From an uncultured Polaribacter sp. (GTDB lineage Bacteria; Bacteroidota; Bacteroidia; Flavobacteriales; Flavobacteriaceae), in the NCBI RefSeq assembly GCF_947495205.1, contig NZ_CANLXV010000008.1, positions 1 to 64,000 on the forward strand: a stretch of 64,000 bases of DNA, written 5' to 3'. Under the pieces are notes generated by a model. The model searched no databases and had not been told where the DNA came from. It worked only from the letters and a program-made list of their open reading frames with translations. Positions 43,963 through 52,173 of this stretch are shown here, in pieces (position 1 is the stretch's first letter; the number at the start of each line of letters is the position of its first letter). The translations under genes were made by a program, and so were the position numbers.

Positions 43963-44632
43963 TATAAAAGTATTACTAGCAGAAGATGAAGCCAGTTTAG
44001 GCATGATTGTAAAAGAAAGCTTAGAATCTAGAAAATTTACAGTTTTTCATGCAGAAAATGGTGAAGAAGCTTTGCAAATTTGCAAAACAGAAAAACCAGA
44101 CATTTTAGTTTTAGACGTTATGATGCCAAAAAAAGACGGTTTTACACTGGCCAAAGAAATTAGACTAGAAGATAAGATAATTCCAATTATATTTTTAACA
44201 GCAAAATCACAAACTGCAGATGTTTTAGAAGGCTTTAATCATGGTGGAAATGACTATATAAAAAAGCCGTTTTCTATGGAAGAATTAATTGTTAGAATTA
44301 ATGCTTTATTAAATAGAATTGAACTAAAATCTGAAAAAGAACACATTAAAATTGGTAATTATACGTTTAACCTACCCAAGCAAACCTTAACTTTACTAGA
44401 AGAAGAACAACAACTAACGCATAGAGAAGCCCAACTGTTATTTTATTTAGCCAACAAAAAAAATGAAATTTTAGATCGTAGTTTTATTTTGAATAAATTG
44501 TGGGGAAACGACGATTTTTTTAATGCAAGAAGTATGGATGTTTTTATAACCAAGTTAAGAAAAAAGCTAAAAAAAGACGAAAACATACAAATCATAAATG
44601 TGAGAGGTATTGGTTATAAATTACTTTGTTAA
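43955..44632 (+). CDS. OmpR-family response regulator
   Basis: A 225-residue transcription factor. The receiver domain has acidic residues at 10-11 (LLAEDE), phospho-acceptor Asp54 (LVLDVMMPKKDG), and the conserved Lys in YIKKPFS. The winged-helix DNA-binding domain ends with RSMDVFITKLRKKLK and INVRGIGYKL. It is translationally coupled to the kinase gene. It probably binds the GTTAAC array upstream of the kinase. Confidence 0.94.
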   Translation: MNNIKVLLAEDEASLGMIVKESLESRKFTVFHAENGEEALQICKTEKPDILVLDVMMPKKDGFTLAKEIRLEDKIIPIIFLTAKSQTADVLEGFNHGGNDYIKKPFSMEELIVRINALLNRIELKSEKEHIKIGNYTFNLPKQTLTLLEEEQQLTHREAQLLFYLANKKNEILDRSFILNKLWGNDDFFNARSMDVFITKLRKKLKKDENIQIINVRGIGYKLLC

Positions 44633-44696
44633 TTCTTTTACAATTGTAAAATTTATGTACCTTTAACCGCCCTTTAATTTTATATACCTTTTTAAT

Positions 44697-45311
44697 ATGC
44701 ACGTTGCAATTGCCGGAAACATTGGCGCAGGTAAAACTACGCTTACCAAACTTTTAGCCAAACATTACAAATGGAAACCTCATTACGAATCTGTAGATGA
44801 AAACCCATATTTAGATGATTTTTATGGTGAAATGGAGCGTTGGTCTTTTAATTTGCAAGTTTATTTTCTAAATAGTAGGTTTAGACAAATTTTAGAACTT
44901 AGAGAAACTGGTAAAAACATTATTCAAGATAGAACTATTTACGAAGATGCGCATATTTTTGCACCCAATTTGCATGCTATGGGTTTAATGACAAATAGAG
45001 ATTTTAGCAACTACTCTTCTCTTTTTGAATTGATGGAAAACCTAGTAAAACCACCAGATTTATTAATTTATTTACGTGCAGATATTTCTACTTTGGTTGG
45101 GCAAATTCACAAACGTGGTAGAGAATATGAAAACTCTATTTCTATAGATTACTTAAGCCGATTAAACGAGCGTTATGAAGCTTTTATTGCTACCTATACC
45201 AAAGGAAAATTATTGGTTATTAATGTAGATAAACTAGATTTTGTAGACAATCAAGAAGATTTAGGATATATAATTGATAGAATAGATTCTCAAATTAACG
45301 GTTTATTTTAA
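44697..45311 (+). CDS. Deoxynucleoside kinase
   Basis: A 204-residue dNK/dGK-like salvage kinase that phosphorylates deoxynucleosides with ATP. The P-loop is GNIGAGKTT (residues 7-15). ERW and the DRTIYEDAHIF motif contain the catalytic Glu and substrate contacts; the LID Arg residues lie in HKRGREYE. Preference for deoxyadenosine or deoxyguanosine is probable but not shown. A 16-bp perfect palindrome (TTTTACAATTGTAAAA, 44636-44651) precedes the gene. Confidence 0.9.
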   Translation: MHVAIAGNIGAGKTTLTKLLAKHYKWKPHYESVDENPYLDDFYGEMERWSFNLQVYFLNSRFRQILELRETGKNIIQDRTIYEDAHIFAPNLHAMGLMTNRDFSNYSSLFELMENLVKPPDLLIYLRADISTLVGQIHKRGREYENSISIDYLSRLNERYEAFIATYTKGKLLVINVDKLDFVDNQEDLGYIIDRIDSQINGLF

Positions 45312-45376
45312 GATTGATAAGTGCTGAACTGTTTTAGTAAACCTTGCATTTTACACACAATTTTATCTTTTTAACA

Positions 45377-45510
45377 GTAAAACAAATCTCATAACAATGC
45401 GCTAGTTTGCTTTGTTTACTGTTGATGTTGTTTGTTTATAAGCAATTTCACTTGCGTATAAATTAACAAGTTTGTGTTTACAAACTTTAGCAAGCAGATT
45501 TTTGTTTTAC
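45377..45510. repeat. Possible inverted-repeat element or structured RNA
   Basis: The 134-bp stretch starts GTAAAACAAATCT and ends AGATTTTTGTTTTAC, near-inverse copies. Inside are a perfect 8-bp hairpin (AAGTTTGT-GTTT-ACAAACTT, 45468-45487) and an imperfect one around GCAA/TTGC (45442-45457). It carries no coding frame. The right end overlaps the stop of the small membrane protein gene. It could be a miniature element or a terminator-like RNA. Confidence 0.45.
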
Positions 45511-45719
45511 CCTAAATTTTGCTTTTTTTCTTTACGTAAACTATTTTTAAGCCCAACAAAACCACAAATTGTTAGTACCAATAATCCTACAGTAATTATA
45601 CAATTATTTAAATTATAACCGTAATTAATTAGCTTGTTTACATAAGAAATCAATAAAATTACGGAACCAATTATTAAAAATATAGCCGCATTTTTTTGTG
45701 ATTTTATCTTTTTGATCAT
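45507..45719 (-). CDS. Small two-helix membrane protein
   Basis: A 70-residue protein with two hydrophobic helices (about residues 11-28 and 38-57), a basic N-terminus (MIKKIKSQK) and a basic tail (KNSLRKEKKQ). No family is recognised. It is 13 bp downstream of the transsulfuration enzyme gene on the same strand and may be cotranscribed with it. Confidence 0.55.
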   Translation of the reverse strand: MIKKIKSQKNAAIFLIIGSVILLISYVNKLINYGYNLNNCIITVGLLVLTICGFVGLKNSLRKEKKQNLG

Positions 45720-45732
45720 GATTAATTTTATT

Positions 45733-46881
45733 TTAAATATTTAAAGCTTGTTCTAAATCTGCTAACAAATCTTCTATAGCTTCTATACCAACACTTAAGC
45801 GTATTAAAGCATCTGTAATTCCTATTTTTAAACGTTCTTTTTCTGGTATGGAAGCGTGAGACATGGTTACAGGATGATTTACCAAACTTTCTACACCACC
45901 TAAAGATTCTGCCAACGTAAATAATTGGGTACTTTTTAAAAATTGAAACGTAGCTTCTTTTGTATTTTCTTTTAAACTGAAAGAAACCATACCACCAAAA
46001 TCTTTCATTTGTTTTTTAGCAATTGCATAATTGGAATGCGTTTTTAAACCTGGATAATATACTTTACCTACTTTTGGATGTTTGTCTAAAAACTGAGCTA
46101 CTTTTGTAGCGTTTTCGCAATGTCTTTGCATTCTAACATGCAAGGTTTTAATACCTCTTAATGCTAAAAAAGAATCCATTGGACCAGAAATTGCGCCTGC
46201 TGCAAATTGTATAAAATGAATATCTTTAGCTAGTTTTTCTTCTTTTACCACTAAAGCACCCATGATTAAATCTGAATGACCTCCCAAATATTTAGTGGCA
46301 GAATGCATTACAATATCTGCTCCTAAATTTAAAGGTTGTTGCAAATACGGTGTTGCAAAAGTATTGTCTACGGCAATTAAAATATTTTTATCTATACGTT
46401 TTACTGCAGCTGATATATTTGCAATATCTGCAATTTTCATTAATGGATTTGTCGGCGTTTCCAACCAAATTAGTTTTGTTTTTTGAGTAATTGCTTTGGT
46501 TACATTTTCTACAACATTTGTATTTACATAAGTAAATTCTAAACCATATTTTGCAAATAATTTGGTAAACATTCTATAAGTTCCTCCATAAATATCGTCT
46601 CCTGCAATTACCTGATCTCCTGGCTCTAATAATCTTAAAACACAATCTACTGCTGCTAAACCACTTGCAAACGCAAAACCATGTGTGCCGTTTTCTAAAG
46701 ATGCTAAACTATTTTCTAAAGCAGTTCTTGTTGGGTTTTTACCTCTTGCATACTCATATTCTTGTGATTCTCCTGGAACTGCATGTGCAAAAGTAGATGT
46801 TTGAAAAATAGGTGTCATTACAGCACCTGTTGTTGGTTCTGGTTGCTGACCTCCATGAATTGTTTTGGTATTGAATTTCAT
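45733..46881 (-). CDS. PLP-dependent transsulfuration enzyme (cystathionine gamma-synthase/lyase)
   Basis: A 382-residue Cys/Met metabolism enzyme. Lys197 in HSATKYLGGHSD is the PLP-binding residue, and EYEYARGKNPTRTALE and the terminal LIRLSVGIEAIEDLLADLEQAL are typical. It could be cystathionine gamma-synthase or gamma-lyase; the sequence does not separate them with certainty, so no symbol is given. No other methionine gene is adjacent. Confidence 0.88.
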   Translation of the reverse strand: MKFNTKTIHGGQQPEPTTGAVMTPIFQTSTFAHAVPGESQEYEYARGKNPTRTALENSLASLENGTHGFAFASGLAAVDCVLRLLEPGDQVIAGDDIYGGTYRMFTKLFAKYGLEFTYVNTNVVENVTKAITQKTKLIWLETPTNPLMKIADIANISAAVKRIDKNILIAVDNTFATPYLQQPLNLGADIVMHSATKYLGGHSDLIMGALVVKEEKLAKDIHFIQFAAGAISGPMDSFLALRGIKTLHVRMQRHCENATKVAQFLDKHPKVGKVYYPGLKTHSNYAIAKKQMKDFGGMVSFSLKENTKEATFQFLKSTQLFTLAESLGGVESLVNHPVTMSHASIPEKERLKIGITDALIRLSVGIEAIEDLLADLEQALNI

Positions 46882-46918
46882 TTTTTATTTTGCTAAAAGT
46901 TGGCAAAAAAGTGTAGCC

Positions 46919-46986
46919 CAGATTGAAGCATTTGTTTGAGCTCTTTTTTGTTTTTTTCAAACAAAAAAAGCGAGTGCTGAAAGCTG
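46919..46986 (+). repeat. Dispersed intergenic hairpin repeat, copy D (diverged)
   Basis: This copy reads GATTGAAGC, TTGTTTGAGCTC, inner stem TTTTTTGTTT/AAACAAAAAAA, and GCGAGTGCTGAAAGC. The outer right block has drifted from GAAAGCCTG. It lies upstream of the transsulfuration gene. Confidence 0.75.
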
Positions 46987-47020
46987 GAAATAGCTTCTAA
47001 AAAACAGTAAATTTTACCAA

Positions 47021-47476
47021 TTAAACGTGTTTTTTAATTGCTCTTATAATGCCATAATGTATGCCTTCGTGAAAATTATTAAACGCAATTGCACTTTCTA
47101 TAGAGGTTAATACAAAGCCAGTACTTGTTGGATATTCTGTAAAGTTTTGAAAAATTTCTGCGTTAAAATCTTCTTCTAAAGTATCTGGAAAACCCATTAA
47201 AAGCTCTTTTACCTCTTCAAATTCTTCTTCTGTAAAAGTAGTTGTTGGCGCTGTTCCTTTTTTATGATCTTCTATTAATTGGTCTGGACAAAGACAATTT
47301 AAACCCGATAATTTGTAATGCAACAATTGTTGTGTAACCACCAAATGCGCAACATTCCATGCGATATTATTTTTAAATCCTACAGGTGTGTTATTTAGTT
47401 GCTCTAATGTTAAACCGTCTAATTCCTTTAAAACTAAAGCTCTAGAAGTTCTTAAAATATCAAATTGTGCTTTCAT
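47021..47476 (-). CDS. DinB-like four-helix protein
   Basis: A 151-residue protein of the DinB/YfiT-like superfamily. The metal triad is visible as His44 (WNVAHLV), His136 and His140 (NFHEGIHYG). Members include thiol-dependent transferases and proteins of unknown role. A minus-strand -7 box lies at 47502-47509. It diverges from the ArsC-like gene. Confidence 0.82.
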   Translation of the reverse strand: MKAQFDILRTSRALVLKELDGLTLEQLNNTPVGFKNNIAWNVAHLVVTQQLLHYKLSGLNCLCPDQLIEDHKKGTAPTTTFTEEEFEEVKELLMGFPDTLEEDFNAEIFQNFTEYPTSTGFVLTSIESAIAFNNFHEGIHYGIIRAIKKHV

Positions 47477-47501
47477 TATTTTATGTTTATTTTTGATGTA
47501 A

Positions 47502-47509
47502 CAAATATA
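47502..47509 (-). promoter_or_regulatory. DinB-like gene promoter, -7 box
   Basis: Minus strand TATATTTG, an exact TAnnTTTG match, 25 bp before the start codon. Confidence 0.55.
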
Positions 47510-47519
47510 ATTTATTAAA

Positions 47520-47867
47520 ATGAAGAAAGGCTACTATTTAAAAACTTGTGATACTTGTAAACGCATCTTAAAAGAAATTAATACAGATGGTTTTGAGTTG
47601 CAAGAAATAAAAGCTACACCTGTTACTGAGGCGCAATTGGCAGAAATGTATGCACTTTCTAATAGTTATGAAGGGCTTTTTAACAAAAGGTCTCGTTTAT
47701 ACAAATCTTTGGGTTTAAAAGATAAAAATCTAACTGAAAGTGATTATAAAAAGTACATTTTAGAAGAATATACGTTTTTAAAACGACCTGTTTTTATTGT
47801 GGAAAATGAAATTTTTATTGGAAATAGTAAAAAGGTTGTAGCAGAATTAAAAACGAAACTTGGATAA
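47520..47867 (+). CDS. ArsC/Spx-family thioredoxin-fold protein
   Basis: A 115-residue protein with the N-terminal CDTCKR (Cys10, Cys13), LKRPVFIVENEIFIG and VVAELKTKL, typical of the arsenate reductase/Spx-MgsR group. The CxxC form is found in Spx and in many YffB-like reductases. No arsenic genes are nearby, so a general redox role is more likely than arsenate resistance. It ends 5 bp from the convergent glycosyltransferase. Confidence 0.82.
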   Translation: MKKGYYLKTCDTCKRILKEINTDGFELQEIKATPVTEAQLAEMYALSNSYEGLFNKRSRLYKSLGLKDKNLTESDYKKYILEEYTFLKRPVFIVENEIFIGNSKKVVAELKTKLG

Positions 47868-47872
47868 TTTTT

Positions 47873-48865
47873 TTACTTTTTCTGCGGTAAAGTATAAACT
47901 TCCATTAATTTTTCTGCTTCTTGTTTTGCGCTCCAATTTTGTATAATTTCTGCTCTTGCTGCTTGTCCTAAATTGGGCAATTCTCCTAAAATTGCTTTTT
48001 CTAAGGTTACTTGCAATTCATTAATATTCCCTACTTTGGTTAAATAACCATTTTTTGCTGGGTTTATTAAGAAATTATGTACACCCACATTTTTAGTGGC
48101 AATTACAGCACAACCACAAGCCATAGCCTCTGCAGTTACTAAAGAAAAACCTTCTGAAAAACTGGGTACAACTGCTATTTTTGAGGCTTGATAGTAAGCT
48201 ATAATATTTGGTGTTTCCGCTATAAAATAAACCTGATTTTCTATTTTGTGTTTTTTGGCAATTGCTTTTAATTCCTTTAAAAACTCTGGCTTATCTACTT
48301 TACCTACAATAGCTAGCGCCCAATTTTGGTGATTTTTTAAGATTTTAGCGGCTTCTAATAATACTGCTTGTCCTTTGGTTTTTCTAACTCTGCCCGCACA
48401 AAGTATTATGTTTTGTTGTGCAATATCATCAATTTTTACGTTTGATTTTGGTTTAAAATCATTAATATTTACACCATGACCAACCACAGTATTTTTAACA
48501 CCTAAATTAGCACTCATGCTTTGTATAAGCGTAATTACCTTATCTGCACTTTTTAAAAGTTTTAGCGTTAAATTAGACGGTTTTGTTTCTGCATGTCTTG
48601 TTGCAATTAACTTGAATTTTGCTCCAAAAGCTCTGTAGATTAACATTCTAATAATCTCATTATTTCTGTGGCAATGCACAACAATTTCTTTGTTAGAAAA
48701 AATTGTTTTTCTAAATTCTTTTTTTGATAGATGATTTCCATTGGCACCATAACCAAATAAATAGGTTTCGAATCTTTCTTTAAAAAAAGGCAACACATTT
48801 TCTATGCTTCGAGTAACACCTGTTCTACGTTTATGAAAATGCGTATGTATTAAAATGGGTTTCAA
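47873..48865 (-). CDS. Glycosyltransferase family 4 protein
   Basis: A 330-residue GT-B glycosyltransferase. The donor-binding C-terminal half has IILCAGRVRKTKGQAVLLEAA and PSFSEGFSLVTAEAMACGCAVIAT, which carries the E-x7-E motif of GT4. The N-terminal half begins THFHKRRTGVTRSIENVLPFF, typical of transferases acting on lipopolysaccharide or glycolipids. No signal peptide; the protein would act at the inner face of the membrane. The sugar and acceptor are unknown. Confidence 0.87.
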   Translation of the reverse strand: MKPILIHTHFHKRRTGVTRSIENVLPFFKERFETYLFGYGANGNHLSKKEFRKTIFSNKEIVVHCHRNNEIIRMLIYRAFGAKFKLIATRHAETKPSNLTLKLLKSADKVITLIQSMSANLGVKNTVVGHGVNINDFKPKSNVKIDDIAQQNIILCAGRVRKTKGQAVLLEAAKILKNHQNWALAIVGKVDKPEFLKELKAIAKKHKIENQVYFIAETPNIIAYYQASKIAVVPSFSEGFSLVTAEAMACGCAVIATKNVGVHNFLINPAKNGYLTKVGNINELQVTLEKAILGELPNLGQAARAEIIQNWSAKQEAEKLMEVYTLPQKK

Positions 48866-48978
48866 TTTTTTATAAAATTGTTTATCGGTTTTGTTGTTTA
48901 AAAACTTGTTATACTAGTTTTTTTTAGTTCAAACCAACTTAAGATTATACTTTTTAACAGTTCTACAAAACCAAAATT

Positions 48979-49746
48979 CTATGCGAATTTTCGTTCTATA
49001 ATATTCATAAAACGGTTTTCTAAATCTTCTTGATTTTTCCAATCATAATCTGGCTTTACCATTTTATGTATAAAGTTTTTAGCTTCATTTCCTGTTTTAA
49101 AAGTATTTAATTGAGAAACTACTCTGTTAAAATCTTCTTGACTGCCATCAAACAAATGCTTTACAAACGCAATTCTATCATTTAAACCAATATTAATATT
49201 TTGTTGCAATTTATCATTTAAAGATTTTGGTTTTACAGGTTCAAATAAATTTGCCATTACATCTACTGGTATGGTATCTTTTAATTCCTCTTCTAAAGTT
49301 GGAATATTTCCAACATCTTTAGCATCGTCTTTAAAGTTTGTAGGTTTTGTGTCGCCAAAAATTATATTTTCAAGAGCATCAAAAGGTTGTTCTATTTCTT
49401 GTTCTAAATGCTCTTGTTGCACTTCAATTTTATCAATTACCTCAGCATTTTCTTTAGACGGCTCTATTTCTTTCTCTAGTTTATCAATTGTTGGTGCTGC
49501 AACAGTTTCAATGCTTTTTGTGCCTTCCTTTATTTGTACTGCCTCTTCTACTTTTTGTAAAACTTCTGGTTTTGTTGCTAACAAATTAGGTGTTGTATTT
49601 ACATATTCTTCAACAAAAGCAAGTAAAGCCAATTTTTCATAAATTTCTTGTGCTTTTTCTTTTAAGGCAAAAACATCATCTTTGTTTTTCATTTTTAACA
49701 GACTGTGTGCCAAACTCATTAAATCGTTTTCTAGTTTTTTGTGCAT
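48979..49746 (-). CDS. Conserved Bacteroidetes protein of unknown function, acidic linker
   Basis: A 255-residue cytoplasmic protein. Residues 1-60 are helical (NDLMSLAHSLLKM, VFALKEKAQEIYEKLALL); residues about 65-165 are a Glu-rich disordered linker; residues about 175-255 form a conserved helical domain (IGLNDRIAFVKHLFDGSQEDFNRVVSQL, DYDWKNQEDLENRFMNIIERKF). The C-terminal domain recurs in Bacteroidetes next to tdk, as here, where it is divergent. Function is unknown. Confidence 0.7.
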   Translation of the reverse strand: MHKKLENDLMSLAHSLLKMKNKDDVFALKEKAQEIYEKLALLAFVEEYVNTTPNLLATKPEVLQKVEEAVQIKEGTKSIETVAAPTIDKLEKEIEPSKENAEVIDKIEVQQEHLEQEIEQPFDALENIIFGDTKPTNFKDDAKDVGNIPTLEEELKDTIPVDVMANLFEPVKPKSLNDKLQQNINIGLNDRIAFVKHLFDGSQEDFNRVVSQLNTFKTGNEAKNFIHKMVKPDYDWKNQEDLENRFMNIIERKFA

Positions 49747-49786
49747 AAGTTGTAAGTTGAAGTTATTTTTTACCCGTAAATATTCC

Positions 49787-49794
49787 TAAATTTG
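49787..49794 (+). promoter_or_regulatory. tdk promoter, -7 box
   Basis: TAAATTTG, an exact TAnnTTTG match, 53 bp before the tdk ATG. Confidence 0.5.
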
Positions 49795-49847
49795 TTACTC
49801 ATCAAAGTAACGTAAAATTACAAAAATAAACCGTTTAAAATTACAAA

Positions 49848-50477
49848 ATGTTTCTAGAAAATACCGTAAATCATACTGAACAATTTGGTTGGATAGAAGT
49901 AATTTGCGGCTCTATGTTTTCTGGTAAAACAGAAGAATTAATTAGACGTTTAAAACGTGCACAATTTGCAAAACAACGCGTGGAAATTTTTAAACCTACG
50001 GTTGATGTGCGCTATGATGTAGATGCTGTAGTTTCTCATAATGATAATAAAATACGTTCTACACCTGTGCCAGCAGCTGCTAATATTAGGCTTTTGGCAA
50101 ACAATGTAGATGTTGTAGGTATAGATGAAGCTCAGTTTTTTGACGATGAAATTGTGGCAGTTTGCAACGATTTAGCAAACAGAGGCATACGTGTAATTGT
50201 AGCAGGTTTAGATATGGATTTTAAAGGAAAACCCTTTGGCCCAATGCCTGCATTAATGGCAACTGCAGAGTATGTTACCAAAGTGCACGCCGTGTGCACA
50301 CATACTGGTAATTTGGCACATTATAGCTATAGAAAAGCCCAGAACGACGCTCTTGTTATGTTAGGTGAAACTGAAGAGTATGAACCTTTAAGTAGAGCAG
50401 CTTACTATAAAGCAATGCAACTGCAAATAGAAGATGCTGAGACAAACGACCAAGAAAATAACACAAAACAAATTTGA
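49848..50477 (+). CDS. tdk: Thymidine kinase
   Basis: A 209-residue type II thymidine kinase for dTMP salvage. The P-loop is GSMFSGKT (21-28), the catalytic Glu lies in GIDEAQFFD, and the lasso ends in AYYKAM. In most type II enzymes four Cys bind a structural zinc; here the first pair reads CTHTG and the second pair LSRAAY, so three of the four Cys are missing. Alanine racemase follows after 10 bp. Confidence 0.95.
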   Translation: MFLENTVNHTEQFGWIEVICGSMFSGKTEELIRRLKRAQFAKQRVEIFKPTVDVRYDVDAVVSHNDNKIRSTPVPAAANIRLLANNVDVVGIDEAQFFDDEIVAVCNDLANRGIRVIVAGLDMDFKGKPFGPMPALMATAEYVTKVHAVCTHTGNLAHYSYRKAQNDALVMLGETEEYEPLSRAAYYKAMQLQIEDAETNDQENNTKQI

Positions 50478-50487
50478 TATTAAATTT

Positions 50488-51585
50488 ATGAACAACCACG
50501 TAACTGTTTTAGAAATTGATGGAAAAGCATTAAACCATAATTTAAATTATTTTAAAAAAAAGCTAAATCCTGAAACTAAAATTTTAGCCGTTGTAAAAGC
50601 TTTTGGTTATGGAAGTGATGGTGTTTTGGTTGCCAAATTTTTAGAAGATAAAGTAGATTATTTTTCGGTAGCTTACAGCCATGAAGGTGTGGCTTTAAGA
50701 GAAGCAGGTATTAAAACACCTATTTTAGTTTTACATCCTCAAGTGCAAAACCTACAACAAATTGTAGCCTTTAGATTAGAACCTAATTTGTACAATTTTA
50801 AAATTTTTGATGCTTTTTTAAAACTTGCAGATGAAACGCCGTTAATGAACTATCCTGTACATATTAAATTTAATACGGGTTTAAATAGAGTTGGTTTTTG
50901 GCACACAGATATTCCTAAAATACTTACAGAATTAAAACAAACAACTCATGTAAAGGTGCAGTCTCTTTTTTCTCATTTAGCGGCTAGTGAAGATTTAGAA
51001 GAAAAAGATTTTACTGTGGGGCAAATTAACAACTTTGCATACATTGCCAAACAATTTTACACACATTTGGGATATGAACCCATGTTGCATATTTTAAATA
51101 CTTCTGGTGTCGTAAATTTTGCAAAAGCTCAGTTTGATATGGTAAGAATAGGCATTGGTTTATACGGTTTTGGTAATGATGCCAAAGAGACTGAAGCGTT
51201 ACAAAATACCCATAACTTAAAATCTATTATTTCTCAAATAAATATAATTCAACCCGGAGAAACTGTTGGTTACAACAGAGCATTTACTGCAAAAAGACCA
51301 ACAAAATCTGCTACGATTCCTATTGGACATGCAGACGGATTGTCAAGAAAATTAGGAAACAAAAATGGTTATGTTTTAATTAACAACCAAAAAGCACCAA
51401 TAATTGGTAATGTTTGTATGGATATGATTATGGTTAATGTTACTAAAATAGACTGTAAAGAAGGCGATGAAGTAATTATATTTAAAAATCAAAGCACCAT
51501 ACAACACATTGCAGAAGTTTCTGAAACGATTGTTTATGAGACTTTAACAGCAATTTCACAACGCGTTAAAAAGGTGTTAAAATAA
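50488..51585 (+). CDS. alr: Alanine racemase
   Basis: A 365-residue PLP enzyme that makes D-alanine for peptidoglycan. Lys37 in AVVKAFGYG binds PLP; the second catalytic residue is the Tyr in GYNRAF. PIGHADGLSR and NVCMDMIMV are family signatures. The ATG at 50488 is preferred; an in-frame Met at 50434 lies inside tdk. Many Bacteroidetes fuse Alr to MurF, but this copy is free-standing. It forms an operon with tdk. Confidence 0.95.
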   Translation: MNNHVTVLEIDGKALNHNLNYFKKKLNPETKILAVVKAFGYGSDGVLVAKFLEDKVDYFSVAYSHEGVALREAGIKTPILVLHPQVQNLQQIVAFRLEPNLYNFKIFDAFLKLADETPLMNYPVHIKFNTGLNRVGFWHTDIPKILTELKQTTHVKVQSLFSHLAASEDLEEKDFTVGQINNFAYIAKQFYTHLGYEPMLHILNTSGVVNFAKAQFDMVRIGIGLYGFGNDAKETEALQNTHNLKSIISQINIIQPGETVGYNRAFTAKRPTKSATIPIGHADGLSRKLGNKNGYVLINNQKAPIIGNVCMDMIMVNVTKIDCKEGDEVIIFKNQSTIQHIAEVSETIVYETLTAISQRVKKVLK

Positions 51586-51599
51586 TTGGTAATTTTTAC

Positions 51600-51607
51600 T
51601 ATATTTG
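51600..51607 (+). promoter_or_regulatory. mscL promoter, -7 box
   Basis: TATATTTG, an exact TAnnTTTG match, 15 bp after the alr stop and 30 bp before the mscL ATG, so mscL probably has its own transcript. Confidence 0.5.
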
Positions 51608-51637
51608 TTTTACTATTAATTAATTAAAACACACAAA

Positions 51638-52048
51638 ATGTTAAAAGAATTTAAAGAGTTTATTACTGGTGGTAATGTAATTGAGTTTGCAGTAGCCGTA
51701 ATTATGGCAGGTGCTATTGGTGCAGTTGTAAAAGGTTTTGTAAGTAATATTGTTATGCCAATTGTAGGTTTATTTACAGGTGGCGTAAGTTTAGCAGACC
51801 AAAAATACGTATTATCTGAAGCCGTTATAGATGCAGCTGGTAAAGTAGCAACTCCAGAAAATGCAATTACTTATGGTGCATGGATAGATACTATTATAAA
51901 CTTAATTATTGTTGGTTTTGTAATGTTTATGATTGTTAAAGCTTACAATAAAACTAAGAAAAAAGAGGAGCCAGCTCCAGAAGCGCCAAAAGGACCAAGT
52001 CAAGAAGATTTATTAGCAGAAATAAGAGATTTGTTAGCTAAAAAATAA
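51638..52048 (+). CDS. mscL: Large-conductance mechanosensitive channel
   Basis: A 136-residue channel that opens under membrane tension to release solutes. The N-terminal FKEFITGGNVIEFAVAVIMAGAIGAVVKGFV is the pore helix, the second helix is about residues 85-105, and the C-terminal bundle EDLLAEIRDLLAK is present. Two helices, typical length. Confidence 0.96.
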   Translation: MLKEFKEFITGGNVIEFAVAVIMAGAIGAVVKGFVSNIVMPIVGLFTGGVSLADQKYVLSEAVIDAAGKVATPENAITYGAWIDTIINLIIVGFVMFMIVKAYNKTKKKEEPAPEAPKGPSQEDLLAEIRDLLAKK

Positions 52049-52070
52049 TTTTAACTACGTATTAAATATT

Positions 52071-52105
52071 AAAAATCCTGAGTTTATTACTCAGGATTTT
52101 TTTTT
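52071..52105 (+). terminator. mscL terminator
   Basis: A perfect 13-bp stem AAAAATCCTGAGT/ACTCAGGATTTTT, 5-nt loop, followed by a T-run. Confidence 0.85.
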
Positions 52106-52117
52106 ATCATAAAAAAA

Positions 52118-52150
52118 GGCGCATTTAAAATAAATTAAATGCGCTTTTAT
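52118..52150 (-). terminator. ftsZ terminator
   Basis: The 10-bp stem GCGCATTTAA/TTAAATGCGC, flanked by A- and T-runs with one bulged G, lies between mscL and the end of ftsZ and ends the division cluster. Confidence 0.7.
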
Positions 52151-52173
52151 TTTTAAAAGATTATCAATAAAGA

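Noticed and set aside
40038..44632. Polysaccharide utilisation locus
   Set aside because: No SusD-like protein, glycoside hydrolase or SusC-type TonB box is present.
45377..45510. Integron attC site
   Set aside because: No clear core sites or integrase, and no neighbouring gene cassettes.
47520..47867. Arsenic resistance locus
   Set aside because: Only an ArsC/Spx-like protein; no arsB, acr3 or arsR nearby.
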